This document shows, piece by piece, positions 31,700-32,252 of a DNA stretch of 32,252 nucleotides. Under the pieces are notes generated by a model. That model saw only the letters and a program-made list of their open reading frames with translations. It had not been told where the DNA came from and made no database searches. A program made the position numbers and the translations under genes. Location: positions 1 to 32,252 of the forward strand of contig JAAEPW010000804.1 of assembly GCA_024232355.1 (NCBI GenBank), written 5' to 3'. The stretch is from Chloroflexota bacterium (GTDB lineage Bacteria; Chloroflexota; Anaerolineae; B4-G1). The number at the start of each line of letters is the position of its first letter. Within the stretch, counting starts at the first letter, position 1.

Positions 31700-32135
31700 T
31701 TTGCCCTCCCATCTCGTTCGATTGTTTTCAAGAGTATACATCTGATCAAGGGAAGGCACTCTATGGAAATCGAACGCCAGCTATGCGCTTGGTAGACGGA
31801 AACGCCCCGATATCAAAACGCCACAATAGCAAAAGGGACATCAGCAGTATGTTTGAACTCGTCTACAACCACAAACATCCTCATACACACAGACTCGCTT
31901 ATTATATCGCTTTCTCAAATCTAGTCTAGCAGATTGTTCACTCGCCTGATGCTTTGTGTGATTCTCCTGTTGTCTACTAACATCTGGAACACACAATTAA
32001 CTCTTGCCTTTTCATATCCAGTATATATAATCAGGACTTTCCCATTGACATAACATAGAGGGCCCTGTCGAGTTGGCAAGATAGGACAAGTGTGGCATCC
32101 TTGGAGAAATTACAACAACTCAGAAGGAGGATAAG
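31700..32135. other. Intergenic region between divergent genes
   Basis: 436 bases without a supported gene. A TGTATACT (31735-31728, minus strand) could be an extended -10 for the lipoprotein gene. The promoter-like stretch at 32004-32031 precedes the last gene. Nothing else recognised. Confidence 0.5.
32004..32031 (+). promoter_or_regulatory. Putative promoter of the gene at 32136
   Basis: TTGCCT (32004-32009), 16-base spacer, TATAAT (32026-32031). Shares TTGCCTTTTCAT and ATATATAAT with 29739-29766 at the same spacing. The leader to the ATG would be about 98 bases. Confidence 0.5.
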
Positions 32136-32252
32136 ATGTCCAGGGTTATGCAAACAGGGTCTGTACCGAATCATACACGACGAAAAGACGAAAGTCAAAA
32201 GCGCAAGCGCAAAGAGCGGAAAAAGCATTGGCGAGAAAAGCAAGAGATGAAA
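32136..32252 (+). CDS. Start of a highly basic protein, cut by the window end
   Basis: 39 codons are visible from the ATG at 32136, which has AAGGAGG upstream, and the frame is open to the edge. The visible residues begin MSRVMQTGSVPNHTRRKDE and continue with a run of Lys, Arg and Glu. No domain can be named from this part; a nucleic-acid-binding or ribosome-associated N-terminus would fit. Confidence 0.55.
   Translation, partial: MSRVMQTGSVPNHTRRKDESQKRKRKERKKHWREKQEMK

Overview
The window looks like a chromosomal segment of a member of the Chloroflexota (Anaerolineae-like). This is inferred from the crowd of large MalT/LuxR-type ATPase regulators (two intact, one broken, plus a related NB-ARC/LuxR protein), the lipoprotein with CELPCWWGITPG-type repeats, and the carotenoid and Fe-S gene content. 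No rRNA, tRNA or CRISPR was seen. Most genes lie on the + strand in short operons.

Layout. 1-2224: a mobile repeat abutting a redox operon (polyferredoxin, flavodoxin-like, membrane protein, small paralog P1). 2237-4873 (-): an NB-ARC/LuxR regulator lacking its TPR region, and downstream of it a gene fusing a TadC-like domain to that kind of TPR region. 5014-7628: a decayed MalT-like regulator, then a nitrilase-fold/Lnt-like gene with small paralog P2. 9545-10879 (-): an operon of a predicted selenocysteine-containing AhpD/CMD protein, an ECF sigma factor and a zinc anti-sigma factor, with a Met/Cys-rich small protein upstream. 11556-14345: an intact MalT-like regulator, followed by P3, a metallo-beta-lactamase-fold protein and an FAD oxidoreductase fused to a ferredoxin. 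18058-24350: a carotenoid cluster (two crtI-type genes, crtB, a membrane protein, an acyltransferase-like protein). 24729-27482: a third MalT-like regulator. 27886-29728: small membrane protein, alpha/beta hydrolase, SRPBCC-like protein. 29933-31699 (-): a large duplicated-domain lipoprotein. 32136-end: start of a basic protein.

The most notable points are these. (1) An in-frame UGA replaces the second cysteine of the CxxC site of the CMD protein and is followed at the right distance by a SECIS-like hairpin, so the gene has probably been cut short by normal ORF calling. (2) A composite operator built from GTCACC-type boxes occurs in fixed register with the -10 of three promoters, each just downstream of a LuxR/MalT-type gene; two of these promoters lead to members of a roughly 70-100 residue paralog family (P1-P3) of unknown function. 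(3) The domain content of the LuxR gene and the neighbouring TadC-TPR chimera looks complementary. (4) Three different small non-coding mobile elements can be delimited by inverted ends and direct repeats of 8-10 bp, and a palindromic repeat has been absorbed in frame into a regulator gene.
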